Assembly (NCBI GenBank): GCA_004211695.1
Contig: SEEV01000001.1
Coordinates: 1-64,000 of the forward strand
Length of the DNA: 64,000 nt
Origin: Rhodococcus sp. (in: high G+C Gram-positive bacteria)
Lineage (GTDB): Bacteria; Actinomycetota; Actinomycetes; Mycobacteriales; Mycobacteriaceae
Reading direction: 5' to 3'
Below are positions 43,167 to 51,536 of the stretch, piece after piece. Positions within the stretch are counted from its first letter, which is position 1; each line of letters starts with the position of its first letter. The position numbers and the translations under genes were made by a program. The notes beneath the pieces were generated by a model that was given only the letters and a program-made list of their open reading frames with translations, was not told where the DNA came from and searched no databases.

Positions 43167-44094
43167 TGACGAGAACCTCCGGTTGTGTTGTGGCTTGTCT
43201 AAGGCCCACAAACAGCCGGAGGTTCTCGTGCAAACATAATGATGCCCTCTACCACATTCCAGGCAGAGTGCTGATCGTCGAGCGGTAACCCCGAGGGCTG
43301 GTCAAGGCCACGTCGCGGTGGCCATGGGCATTCGCGCAACGCCGGCTCGCGTCAGAGCCGAGACGGAAGAAGGTCATCGAACTACGAAGGGTCGAGCGGC
43401 GCGTCAGGACTGGAGCGGTCCCGAACTCGGCCTCGCTGCCCGCACCGTCAACCGGATCCTGCGTCGACACCGGGTGCCGTACCGGCCCGAGTGTGACCGA
43501 TCAAGGCCTCGAAGGTCACTGTGGTGCGCTACGAATGCGACCGGCCCGGCGGACTGGTCCACATGGACAATCGTGAAGCTGGGCCGGGTCACCGCCGGCG
43601 GCGGGTGGCGTGCTCACAGACGCACCGGCACCGTCCGTGACCGCGCTATATGCCTCGGGTTCGACTACGTTCACTCCCTGGTCGGTGGCCACTCCCGGCT
43701 GGCGTACTCGGAAGTCCCCGGCGACGAGAAGGGGTCTGCGTGCGCCGGGTTCCTCGCCCACGCGGCCGATTTCGTCCGGGCACGCGGGATCGACCTGGCC
43801 GAACGGTTCATGACCCGCATCGCTTGGCCCACAAGTACTCGTTGCGCGAACTCTGCGCGGAGCTCCGAATCACGCAGAAGTTCATCAGCCCCTTGCCCCT
43901 GGCAGATCGGGAAGGTCGAACGACTCACCCAGACTCTGCAATCCGAGTGGCCGATCGGCAGGTGTTCGCCACGATCGACGAGCGGGCCGTCCTTACCCAT
44001 GGCTCGACCATTACAACACTCGACGTCGCCACACAGCGCATTCGAAGGCTTCGCACCGATCAGCCGACTGCAACCAACCTGATGGCTGAGTGCA
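43167..44094 (+). mobile_element. IS481-family element, copy 2 (decayed)
   Basis: It starts TGACGAGAACC and ends GGCTGAGTGCA, matching the ends of copy 1 (33611-34580) in the opposite orientation. The subterminal inverted pair GAGAACCTCCGGTTG / CAGCCGGAGGTTCTC is also shared. The right end lies 1-2 nt from the stop codon of the enoyl-CoA hydratase gene. No target duplication was recognised. Confidence 0.75.
43222..44082 (+). pseudogene. IS481-type transposase pseudogene (copy 2)
   Basis: Pieces of the copy-1 transposase recur: GRVLIVER near the start, SGPELGLAARTVNRILRRHR, LGFDYVHSLVGGHSRLAYSE, GDEKGSACAGFL, KVERLTQTLQSEWPIG and the end ISRLQPT. In-frame stops near the start and frameshifts between pieces (for example after ECDRS and after AERFMTR) leave no complete frame. 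It is inactive. Confidence 0.75.
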
Positions 44095-44095
44095 A

Positions 44096-44869
44096 TTAGA
44101 CGCCGGTCCACACGGGAGGCCGTTTCTCGATGAAGGATCGACTTCCTTCGGCGGCGTCAGCGGTGCCGAGAAGCTGGGCCTGCACGGCGTCGGCGTGGGC
44201 GTAGTACCCCGCGGGGACGACCGATTTCAGGGTGTTGAGCAGCTTCAGAGTCGCCTGCACAGCGAGCGGTGCATTGGCGATGATCTGCTCGGCGAAGCTT
44301 CGCGCGCTCTTGAGAGCGTCGTCCGCGACGGTGTTGACGAGTCCCAGAGTCAGGGCTTCCTGCGCGGTCAGCTGACGCCCGGTCAGCGCGAGTTCCGCGG
44401 CCATCGCGTGCGGGATCCGCGCGGCGAGGAAGGGGAGGCAGTCACCGGCGCCGATCAGGCCTCGTTTGACTTCTGGTAGCGAGAAGTGCGCGTTGGGCGC
44501 TGCGACCACGAGGTCGCAGGCCATCGCGATCTCGAATCCCCCGCCGACTGCATAACCGTTGACGGCGGCGATGAACGGTTTGGTGCGAGGCTTCCGGACG
44601 AAGCCTGCGAATCCGAAGGGCTCGATAGAGGCGCGGGGCTCACCTCGCTCTCGCGCACGAAGGTCAGCTCCTGCGCAGAAAACATTGCCGTCGCCGCCCG
44701 TGATGATGGAAACCAGTGTGTCCTTGGACTGTTCGATGTCGTCGACGGCTGCCATCAGAGACCGCGCGGCGGCGAGATCGAACGCGTTGCGCACAGAGGG
44801 GCGGTCGATGGTGATTGTCGCGATCGGACCGTCGTGCGTAATGATGATCCCGGTATCGGAAGTGGACAA
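44096..44869 (-). CDS. Enoyl-CoA hydratase/isomerase family protein
   Basis: A 257-residue crotonase-fold enzyme with VFCAGADLRARERGE and NGYAVGGGFEIAMACDLVVA (oxyanion hole). The catalytic-Glu segment is FSLPEVKRGLIGAGDCLPFL, with Glu in PEV. It resembles crotonobetainyl-CoA hydratase-like enzymes. A TTG start at 44869 is inferred because CAGGAG lies 6-7 nt upstream; an ATG further up lacks a site. The last residues EKRPPVWTG are typical of complete ECHs, and the stop lies at the edge of the IS481 copy. It follows the PrpB-like gene (19 nt gap). Confidence 0.9.
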   Translation of the reverse strand: MSTSDTGIIITHDGPIATITIDRPSVRNAFDLAAARSLMAAVDDIEQSKDTLVSIITGGDGNVFCAGADLRARERGEPRASIEPFGFAGFVRKPRTKPFIAAVNGYAVGGGFEIAMACDLVVAAPNAHFSLPEVKRGLIGAGDCLPFLAARIPHAMAAELALTGRQLTAQEALTLGLVNTVADDALKSARSFAEQIIANAPLAVQATLKLLNTLKSVVPAGYYAHADAVQAQLLGTADAAEGSRSFIEKRPPVWTGV

Positions 44870-44888
44870 GAGTATCTCCTGACTGTGT

Positions 44889-45761
44889 TTACGGAGTGAA
44901 GGCGTTGTACTGGTCATAGCCGAGTACTTCGTAGAGTCGGGCGCGGGTCTGCATGTCGTCGACGACGCTGGCCTGCGTCCCCTCGTCACGAAGTGCGCGC
45001 AGGCCTCGTTCGATCGCGCCCATCGCCAGTCGCTGCAGCGTCACGGGATAGATGACGGCGTTGTATCCCAGGCGTTGCAGCGTGTCGGCATCGAGCAGCT
45101 GCGACTTCCCGAACTCGGTCATATTGGCCAGAAGGGGGACGTCGAGCTCCCTGCGGAAGCGTTCGAACTCCTGCTCATCGGCAAGCGCCTCCGGGAAGAT
45201 CATGTCGGCGCCCGCCTCGACGTAGGCCTTCGCGCGGCGAATGGCGGCCTCGAGACCCTCGACTGCGCGCGCGTCCGTCCGTGCGATCAAGACGAAGCTC
45301 GGATCGCGTCGGGCGTGCACCGTGGCGCGGATCCGCGAGACCATCTCTTCGGTATCGACGAGCGTCTTGCCGTCGAGATGTCCGCAGCGTTTCGGGCTTG
45401 CTTGATCTTCGATGTGACAGGCCGACAGCCCGAGGTCTTCTAGCTGGTGGATCGTGCGGGCGGCATTGAGTGGTCCGCCAAATCCGGTGTCGATGTCGAC
45501 GATCGTAGGGAGATCGACGACGCGAGCGATCTGATGGGCGCGCATAGCGACTTCGGTCTGCGTCGTGAGGGCGATATCTGGCAAGGAGAGGTCGTTAGCG
45601 AGCACGCCACCGGAGACGTAGACACCCTCGAATCCGTACTGCTGGATCAGCGTCGCGGCCATGGGGGTTGTCGCGCCCGGAAAACGCAGAAGCTTCCCGG
45701 AGTCCAGGCCTTGCCGTAGCGCGGTGCGGCGCTCCTGTACCGGTACTGATGCGTGGAGCAA
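44889..45761 (-). CDS. Methylisocitrate lyase (PrpB)-like
   Basis: A 290-residue ICL/PEPM-family lyase. LRFPGATTPMAATLIQQYGF, VDIDTGFGGPLNAARTI, SPKRCGHLDGKTLV and IARTDARAVEGL follow the PrpB pattern, and KSQLLDADTLQRLGYNAVIYP the C-terminal part. PrpB cleaves 2-methylisocitrate to pyruvate and succinate. A TTG start at 45761 is favoured because GGAAGGA lies 8 nt upstream; TTG 45821 is possible but falls in the divergent promoter. Close to a PrpF-like gene (48734), but no methylcitrate synthase or AcnD is in the window, so the substrate may be another methyl-branched acid. Confidence 0.88.
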   Translation of the reverse strand: MLHASVPVQERRTALRQGLDSGKLLRFPGATTPMAATLIQQYGFEGVYVSGGVLANDLSLPDIALTTQTEVAMRAHQIARVVDLPTIVDIDTGFGGPLNAARTIHQLEDLGLSACHIEDQASPKRCGHLDGKTLVDTEEMVSRIRATVHARRDPSFVLIARTDARAVEGLEAAIRRAKAYVEAGADMIFPEALADEQEFERFRRELDVPLLANMTEFGKSQLLDADTLQRLGYNAVIYPVTLQRLAMGAIERGLRALRDEGTQASVVDDMQTRARLYEVLGYDQYNAFTP

Positions 45762-45787
45762 GGTTTCGGTCCTTCCGACTGTGTGGC

Positions 45788-45817
45788 TTGACGCCTGAGT
45801 GAGAACGTTCTTAGAGT
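45788..45817 (+). promoter_or_regulatory. Promoter-like sequence upstream of the cupin gene
   Basis: TTGACG (45788-45793) and TAGAGT (45812-45817) are spaced 18 bp. Between them the palindrome AGAACGTTCT (45802-45811) could be an operator. The spacing and position, about 60 nt before the cupin ATG, fit a sigma-70-like promoter. Confidence 0.45.
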
Positions 45818-45875
45818 ACAAACTGTCCGCACAACGGTCAATGAAATCCAGAGAATGGACGGATAGGGAGGTGGC

Positions 45876-46850
45876 ATGGTGTCAACGAAGGCGGAGGTCG
45901 CTGAAGGCGAGCTCGAACGCATCAATGACGAAATCAGTGGGTTGAGCCTGCTCGCGGGCTGGACCGACCGGCCCGGCGGGCCGTCGATGTGGTCCGAACC
46001 GCGGGGTGTGTTCGAGCCGGGAGCGTGGCGGTATGCGCAGGCGCGTGAACTCCTCGAACGATCCGCGCCGCTGCTGACGATGGAACAGACCGAGAGGCGC
46101 AACCTCATCTTGGTCAATCCCTCTGCGGCAAGTAACTACGCCACGGTTCGGACTCAGGTTCTGGCGTACCAGATGATTCTCCCTGGTGAGCACGCTCGGA
46201 CACATCGTCATTCCCCGCATGCCGGCCGATTGGTTCTCGATGTCGACCCCGGCGCTTACACCGTGGTCAATGGGATGAAGATCCCGATGACGTCAGGCGA
46301 TGTGGTGTTGACCCCGAGCTGGCACTGGCACGGCCACGGGCACGACGGGAACGAGGCGGCCTTTTGGATCGACTTCCTCGACGTTCCCCTGGTGCAGCTG
46401 CTGGATCCGATGTTCTTCGAGCCCTACCCGGACGGGTTCCAGGCTCCCTCGTCGACGGCCGGCGACCCCGAGTCGTTGATCTTCCGGTGGGTCGATACCG
46501 TGGCCCGACTGGACGCTGCCGCGCCCGATCCGGACGGAATCTACGGGCGCCGGATCGAGTTGGGCTCGCCAGCTCTTCCGACGATCGGATTGTCGATGCA
46601 GCGCCTCGAGTCCGGATTCGTGTCCACACCGTTCAGATCCACTGCCAGCCACCAATACTGTGTGGTCGAAGGTTCGGGCGTCACCGTCGTCGACGGCCGC
46701 GAGGTCGAGTGGGCCCGCGGTGACGTCATCGCCGTCCCGAGCTGGACAACTCACTCCCACAGAGCGCACTCCGAGGCGACTCTTTTTGCCATAAATGACG
46801 AACCCCTGCAACGCTATTGCGGGTACATGAGATCGGAGATTGTTCGATGA
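45876..46850 (+). CDS. Gentisate 1,2-dioxygenase-like bicupin
   Basis: A 324-residue double-cupin protein. The first cupin holds the metal-site His residues in GEHARTHRHSPHAGRLVLD (about residues 105-123). GDVVLTPSWHWHGHGHDGNE is the second cupin motif. A C-terminal cupin (YCVVEGSGVTVVDGREVEWA; VPSWTTHSHRA) follows. The arrangement matches Fe(II) ring-cleavage dioxygenases for gentisate, 1-hydroxy-2-naphthoate or salicylate. ATGA coupling to the next FAH-family gene strongly suggests a gentisate-type route. It is divergent from the PrpB-like gene. Confidence 0.9.
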   Translation: MVSTKAEVAEGELERINDEISGLSLLAGWTDRPGGPSMWSEPRGVFEPGAWRYAQARELLERSAPLLTMEQTERRNLILVNPSAASNYATVRTQVLAYQMILPGEHARTHRHSPHAGRLVLDVDPGAYTVVNGMKIPMTSGDVVLTPSWHWHGHGHDGNEAAFWIDFLDVPLVQLLDPMFFEPYPDGFQAPSSTAGDPESLIFRWVDTVARLDAAAPDPDGIYGRRIELGSPALPTIGLSMQRLESGFVSTPFRSTASHQYCVVEGSGVTVVDGREVEWARGDVIAVPSWTTHSHRAHSEATLFAINDEPLQRYCGYMRSEIVR

Positions 46851-47728
46851 AGCTTGCCAGTTTCAACCATGGGCGGGTGGGTGTGGTCGAGGGTGATGGC
46901 ATCGTTGATGTCACCGACCTCGTGCCCGGGGGACTCGGTCCCTCATGGCCATCGACGGCGATGCCCCGAGCTCTCGCCGACCTCGACGCTCTCCTGCAAG
47001 AATTTGCCGGCAAGAGGGACCAGCTCCCGCGGCTGTCACTGAGCGAGGTTGCGTTACAGGCTCCGGTTCCACGGCCCGGACAGTTGATCGCACTGCCTGC
47101 AAACTATGACGATCACATCACCGAGATGACCTCGCCGAACCGGGCCGACCGGAACGGATTCTTTGCTCTGGCGCCGTCCTCGATCAGCGGGCCGGCCGAT
47201 CCCATTGTCTTGCCAGACCTGCCCGGCTACACGATCGACCATGAATGCGAGCTCGCAGTCATCATCGGGAAGCCGGCTCGACATGTGCGACCGGAAGACG
47301 CGTTCGACCACATTGCCGGTTATGCCTGCTTGGTCGATGTCACTGTCCGCGGACCGCAGGAACGAGCAATGAGAAAGTCGTTCCCCAGTTTCACGCCGCT
47401 CGGCCCTTACCTCGTGACATCCGACGAGGTAGGCAACCCCGACGAACTCGGATTGAGCCTGTCAGTGAATGGAGAAATGCGGCACGACGGAAACACGCGC
47501 GACCTGATCGTCGGTATTGCCGACGGTATCGCGATGATTTCATCGGTGATCCCGCTCGAACCGGGCGACGTCATCGCGACCGGTACCCCCGCGGGCGTGG
47601 GCCCGCTGGCCCCGGGCGACGAGGTGAAGATCGCGGTCGAGCGCGTCGGCGACATGACGCTTCAGGTCGTGGCCGGAACCGGGGGCTACAACATCGCTTA
47701 CCAAAATCGCAAGGTCAGCACCGGCTAG
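46847..47728 (+). CDS. Fumarylacetoacetate hydrolase family protein
   Basis: A 293-residue FAH-superfamily hydrolase. Metal ligands lie in IDHECELAVIIGK (HxExE) and the Asp in CLVDVTVRGPQE. KSFPSFTPLGPYLVTSDEVG and VIATGTPAGVGPLAPGDEV are the usual C-terminal motifs. Family members hydrolyse fumarylpyruvate or maleylpyruvate made by gentisate dioxygenase. Its ATG overlaps the cupin stop, so coupling to ring cleavage is nearly certain. A strong terminator follows at 47735. Confidence 0.94.
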   Translation: MKLASFNHGRVGVVEGDGIVDVTDLVPGGLGPSWPSTAMPRALADLDALLQEFAGKRDQLPRLSLSEVALQAPVPRPGQLIALPANYDDHITEMTSPNRADRNGFFALAPSSISGPADPIVLPDLPGYTIDHECELAVIIGKPARHVRPEDAFDHIAGYACLVDVTVRGPQERAMRKSFPSFTPLGPYLVTSDEVGNPDELGLSLSVNGEMRHDGNTRDLIVGIADGIAMISSVIPLEPGDVIATGTPAGVGPLAPGDEVKIAVERVGDMTLQVVAGTGGYNIAYQNRKVSTG

Positions 47729-47734
47729 CGCCCC

Positions 47735-47775
47735 GTCAGCGGGGCGCGTGAACGACACATCAGCGCCCCGCTGAC
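47735..47775. terminator. Terminator after the FAH gene
   Basis: Perfect 13-bp stem GTCAGCGGGGCGC (47735-47747) / GCGCCCCGCTGAC (47763-47775) with a 15-nt loop, 6 nt after the FAH stop codon. It lies between convergent genes (FAH and IclR), so it may work both ways. Confidence 0.8.
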
Positions 47776-47810
47776 CGTCGTGCCGGGACTTAGGTCGACC
47801 GGCCCGATTC

Positions 47811-48602
47811 TCAGCTGCCGAGCCACGGAGAATTGGCGAACCCATCCTCCTCCAGCTGCGCGGCGACTGCTGCTAATCCCTGGTGGTAGTCCGAGATGCG
47901 CTCGTCCACGAAACGGGTGGTGGGACCGGCCAAGGAGATGCTCGCGATCACGGCATGGGCGTGATTGCGGACGGGAACAGCAATGACCGATAAGCCATCC
48001 TCGCGTTCACCATGCGTGAGCGCGTACCCGAGGTCCTCGGCCTCGTCACGCCACTTGGCCAAGGTCTCCGCGCCATCGTCCAGGCCCTTTGCTCGGGCGG
48101 CCACCCGCCGCAACAGGCTCGGCGACGCCCCGGAGAGCAGCACCCGCGCCGGAGCCCCGGCCCATAGCGGCTGCTCGCTACCGACTCGCGCGACGTGCCG
48201 CAACGCCTGGGTGCCCTGTTCGGCGGCGATGCACACCCGGTGGATGTCATGGCGCACATAGATACTCACCGTCTCGCCGGACTTGTCCGCCAGCTCACGC
48301 ATCGCCTGGCGTGTAGTGATCGGAATCTGCCACGCGTTGTTCGCCATCGCTCCCCACCGCAAGAGGGAGGGACCGGCGATGTACCGGTTGTTCTCCGTGG
48401 CCCAGAGCAAACCTGCCCCCTCGAGCGTGTCGAGCAACCGCAGCACCGTGGTTCGCGGCAGACCGGTTTGCTCGACCGCCTCTTTCGTGGTCAGCGAGGG
48501 ACTGCACTCACTGAGCAACGACACGATCTCCAGGGCGCGGCGGGCGCTGCGGACACCCCCGCTGCCCTCGGTTGCCTCATCGGGGGCGGACTTGGCGTTC
48601 AT
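47811..48602 (-). CDS. IclR family transcriptional regulator
   Basis: A 263-residue IclR protein. The winged helix reads RRALEIVSLLSECSPSLTTK then TTVLRLLDTLEGAGLL. The effector domain shows VCIAAEQGTQALRHVARVGS, PLWAGAPARVLLSG and GERE-DGLSVIAVPVR. ATG 48602 follows GAGGAC; an in-frame start at 48653 is less likely. It is divergent from the PrpF-like gene, and two inverted repeats in the shared interval are natural targets. The ligand is probably an aromatic or dicarboxylic acid of the downstream pathway. Confidence 0.93.
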   Translation of the reverse strand: MNAKSAPDEATEGSGGVRSARRALEIVSLLSECSPSLTTKEAVEQTGLPRTTVLRLLDTLEGAGLLWATENNRYIAGPSLLRWGAMANNAWQIPITTRQAMRELADKSGETVSIYVRHDIHRVCIAAEQGTQALRHVARVGSEQPLWAGAPARVLLSGASPSLLRRVAARAKGLDDGAETLAKWRDEAEDLGYALTHGEREDGLSVIAVPVRNHAHAVIASISLAGPTTRFVDERISDYHQGLAAVAAQLEEDGFANSPWLGS

Positions 48603-48681
48603 CTGCGTCCTCTTCTCCTGCACGTCGCGAACAACTCCGTCGAATCTTGACACACACGCGAGCCGAATCTACGCTCAGCCC

Positions 48682-48717
48682 ATCCATACAGTGGATATCA
48701 TAGTCCGTTAGACGGAC
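48682..48717. promoter_or_regulatory. Two inverted repeats between IclR and PrpF-like gene
   Basis: ATCCA-N5-TGGAT (48682-48696) and the perfect palindrome GTCCGT-TAG-ACGGAC (48703-48717) lie in the divergent interval, the second ending 4 nt before the AGGAGG of the PrpF-like gene. Either could be the IclR operator. Confidence 0.55.
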
Positions 48718-48733
48718 ATCAGGAGGTTGTCGG

Positions 48734-49867
48734 GTGTCTCTCGGTCAGATTCAGGTCACCTTGATGCGTGGCGGTACCAGCAAGGGTGTCTTCATCGACA
48801 GCCGCACCCTTCCTTCCCCGGGTCCGGACCGTGACGCGGTGTTGCTCGACCTGATGGGGAGCCCTGACCCTATGCAACTGGACGGACTCGGCGGAACGCA
48901 TTCGAGCACCAGCAAGGTCGTCGAGTTGGCGCCCTCGCCTCGCGATGACGCGGACGTCGAGTATCGCTTCGCCCAGATAGGGATCGCCGCGGCCACGGTC
49001 GATCGCCGCGGCAATTGTGGAAACCTCACCGCGGCTGTCGGGCCGTACGCAATCGACGCCGGCTGGGTTCGCCCGGCCGAGCCCACCACCACCGTCCGCA
49101 TGCACAACCTCAACACGGACTCGATCATCATCGCCGAGGTTCCCGTCCAGGATGGGCGGGCCGCCGCAGCAGGGCAGCAGATGATCGCCGGCGTACCCAC
49201 TCCGGGTCCGAGGATCGTCAACAGCTACGTCGCTCCCGCAGGACGGGTCCTCGGCGCCGCACTGCCGACCGGACTGCCGATAGACAAGATCGACATCCAC
49301 GGCTCGCAGATCGAGGTATCTCTCGTCGACGTCGCGCACCCGATCGCCTTCGTGCTGGCCACCGACCTTCGGATCGACCCGGGCCAGACCCCGGAGGAGA
49401 TCAACGGTAGTCCGGAGACACTCGCCCGCATCGCGCACGTCCGTTCGGCCTGCGCGGTACGACTCGGACTCGTCACGCGGCCCGAACTGGCGTCCCTCGA
49501 ATCACCGACCACACCCCGCGTCGTCCTGATCCGCGATGCAGCCGACGCCACCGATGTTCACCTGCGAGTACTCGGCGAATCCGCCGGCCGGATCCATCAC
49601 GCACTGCCCGTCACCAGCACGCTGTGCACAGCCGCCGCGACACTTCTACCCGGAACGCTGCCGCACCGACACGGACGACAATTGTCCGCCGGGGCCGAAG
49701 ACGCGGAGCCGACGAGACGCCGTCAGGTTCGGCTCGAACATCCCAAGGGCATCGTCGAGACCACCGTCGAACTCGGACCCGACTCCACCATTATCTCTGC
49801 CGGCATGGTGCGCACCGCGCGTCGCCTCCTCGACGGAATCGTCTACCTGCGGCGTTCCGCCACCTAA
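48734..49867 (+). CDS. PrpF-family isomerase/tautomerase
   Basis: A 377-residue PrpF-like protein with LMRGGTSKGVFID, DGLGGTHSSTSKV and RRGNCGNLTAAVGPYAID, the three signatures of the family, which has a diaminopimelate-epimerase fold. PrpF members isomerise 2-methylaconitate; relatives are 4-oxalomesaconate tautomerases in gallate/protocatechuate routes. GTG 48734 has AGGAGG 7 nt upstream. It heads a seven-gene plus-strand series and follows the IclR divergent promoter. Confidence 0.9.
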   Translation: MSLGQIQVTLMRGGTSKGVFIDSRTLPSPGPDRDAVLLDLMGSPDPMQLDGLGGTHSSTSKVVELAPSPRDDADVEYRFAQIGIAAATVDRRGNCGNLTAAVGPYAIDAGWVRPAEPTTTVRMHNLNTDSIIIAEVPVQDGRAAAAGQQMIAGVPTPGPRIVNSYVAPAGRVLGAALPTGLPIDKIDIHGSQIEVSLVDVAHPIAFVLATDLRIDPGQTPEEINGSPETLARIAHVRSACAVRLGLVTRPELASLESPTTPRVVLIRDAADATDVHLRVLGESAGRIHHALPVTSTLCTAAATLLPGTLPHRHGRQLSAGAEDAEPTRRRQVRLEHPKGIVETTVELGPDSTIISAGMVRTARRLLDGIVYLRRSAT

Positions 49868-49901
49868 CACCGCCAAACCCACCCACAGAGAAGAGCTTGC
49901 A

Positions 49902-51536
49902 ATGACAGAAATCCCAAGCGCTGTACCGGTTCTCATCATCGGCGGGGGACCGGTCGGTCTGGCCTTGGCTGGCGACCTCGGCTGGCGGGGAGTCTCCTGC
50001 CTGCTGGTCGAAAAGTCCGACGGCGTCATCACCCAGCCGCGGATGGACGGTGTCGGCGTCCGAACGATGGAGTTCTGTCGCCGATGGGGAATCGACAAAT
50101 GGGTGGAAGAAGCTCCCTACCCGCGGGATCATCCCCAAGACAATGTCTATGTCACGTCGATGGCGGGCTACGAACTCGAACGTGAGCCCGTCCCCGCACC
50201 CGAAGCTGATCGCGGACCCCGGCAGAGCCCACAGCGCCGGGAACGCTGCCCTCAGGACATGTTCGACCCGATTCTCAAACGCTTCGCGACGAGTCTCCCG
50301 CATGTACGACTCAGCTACCACACCGAGTTGCTCGAACTGGCAGAGGACGAGTCGGGTGTCACCGCCCGGATCCTCGATCACACCTCGGGTACCGAACACA
50401 CCGTCCGGGCGGACTACGTCGTCGGCTGCGATGGCGCCGGCAGCACCGTCCGCGGGATGCAGGACATTCCGATGACCGGGCCCGACGTGCTGACCTACAG
50501 CACCAACGTCATCTTCCGATGCGACGACCTCGCCGCCGTGTACGACAAGCCCCGCGGGTACCGCTTCATCTGCATCGGCCCCGAGGGCACCTACGCGACG
50601 GTGGTGGCAATCAATGGACGGGATCGCTGGCGACTGTCGATCATTGGTGACGGCTCCCGGCAAGAAGTGACCCCCGAGTTCGTCGAACAGACCATCCGTC
50701 GCGCGGTCGGCGCCGACTTCGAGTTCGAAGTCCTCTCCACCGTGTCCTGGGCACGCCGGGAAGCCATCGCCGATAGCTACGGCAGCGGCCGCATCTATCT
50801 TGCGGGCGACGCGGCACACGTCATGAGCCCCACGGGTGGGCTGGGAATGAATTCGGGCATCGGCGACGCCGTGGACCTGGGCTGGAAGCTCGACGCCATG
50901 CTGGCCGGGTGGGGCGGCAGCGAGCTCCTCGCCTCATACGAGGTCGAACGCCGACCCGTCGGACAACGCAACGCTTCCGAATCGAGTGAAAATCTCCGTC
51001 GACTTCTCCTGCCCCGCGAGGAGACACCGCCGGCGGCCGTGTTCGAACCAGGTGGCACGCAAGAGCGAGCACAGTACGGAAAATGGTTCCGCGACCTCGT
51101 CCATCGCGAGTGGTTCAGCCTCGGGCTGCACCTGGGATACGAGTATCCCAACTCGCCGATTTGCCTCACTGAACCGAACCACGAACCCGTCTGGGAAGTC
51201 ACGCGCTACGAGCCGACAGCCGCCCCCGGTGCCCGTGCACCGCACGTCTGGCTGGACGAGAAGACCTCGACGCTGGACCTGTTCGGCCGCGGCTTCGTCC
51301 TGCTCCGCATCGGCGCCGACTCGCCCAACGCCCAGGAATTCGTGGACGCCGCCGCCCACCAGAAGGTGCCGCTCGCGGTGCACGCACTCGACCACCCCGA
51401 CGTTTCCACCGCCTACCAGGCGGCCCTCGTCCTGGTTCGGCCCGACGGCTTCGTCGCCTGGCGCGGTGACTCCGTACCGCACGATCCCGAAACGATCCTC
51501 GCGATCGTGCGTGGCGCCCAGGCACAGCCATGCTGA
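49902..51536 (+). CDS. FAD-dependent aromatic hydroxylase-type monooxygenase
   Basis: A 544-residue class A flavoprotein monooxygenase, paralogous to 23951-25555. VLIIGGGPVGLALAGDLGWR, QPRMDGVGVRTMEFCRRWGI, DGAGSTVRGM and GDAAHVMSPTGGLGMNSG are visible; the C-terminus ends VLVRPDGFVAWRGD. It would hydroxylate an aromatic acid or phenol with NAD(P)H and O2. ATG 49902 is used; an in-frame extension to 49536 overlaps the PrpF-like gene. The next gene (SMP-30) starts inside its last codons. Confidence 0.93.
   Translation: MTEIPSAVPVLIIGGGPVGLALAGDLGWRGVSCLLVEKSDGVITQPRMDGVGVRTMEFCRRWGIDKWVEEAPYPRDHPQDNVYVTSMAGYELEREPVPAPEADRGPRQSPQRRERCPQDMFDPILKRFATSLPHVRLSYHTELLELAEDESGVTARILDHTSGTEHTVRADYVVGCDGAGSTVRGMQDIPMTGPDVLTYSTNVIFRCDDLAAVYDKPRGYRFICIGPEGTYATVVAINGRDRWRLSIIGDGSRQEVTPEFVEQTIRRAVGADFEFEVLSTVSWARREAIADSYGSGRIYLAGDAAHVMSPTGGLGMNSGIGDAVDLGWKLDAMLAGWGGSELLASYEVERRPVGQRNASESSENLRRLLLPREETPPAAVFEPGGTQERAQYGKWFRDLVHREWFSLGLHLGYEYPNSPICLTEPNHEPVWEVTRYEPTAAPGARAPHVWLDEKTSTLDLFGRGFVLLRIGADSPNAQEFVDAAAHQKVPLAVHALDHPDVSTAYQAALVLVRPDGFVAWRGDSVPHDPETILAIVRGAQAQPC

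Noticed and set aside
33611-44094. Active composite transposon
   Set aside because: Both transposase genes are frameshifted and no target duplications were recognised.
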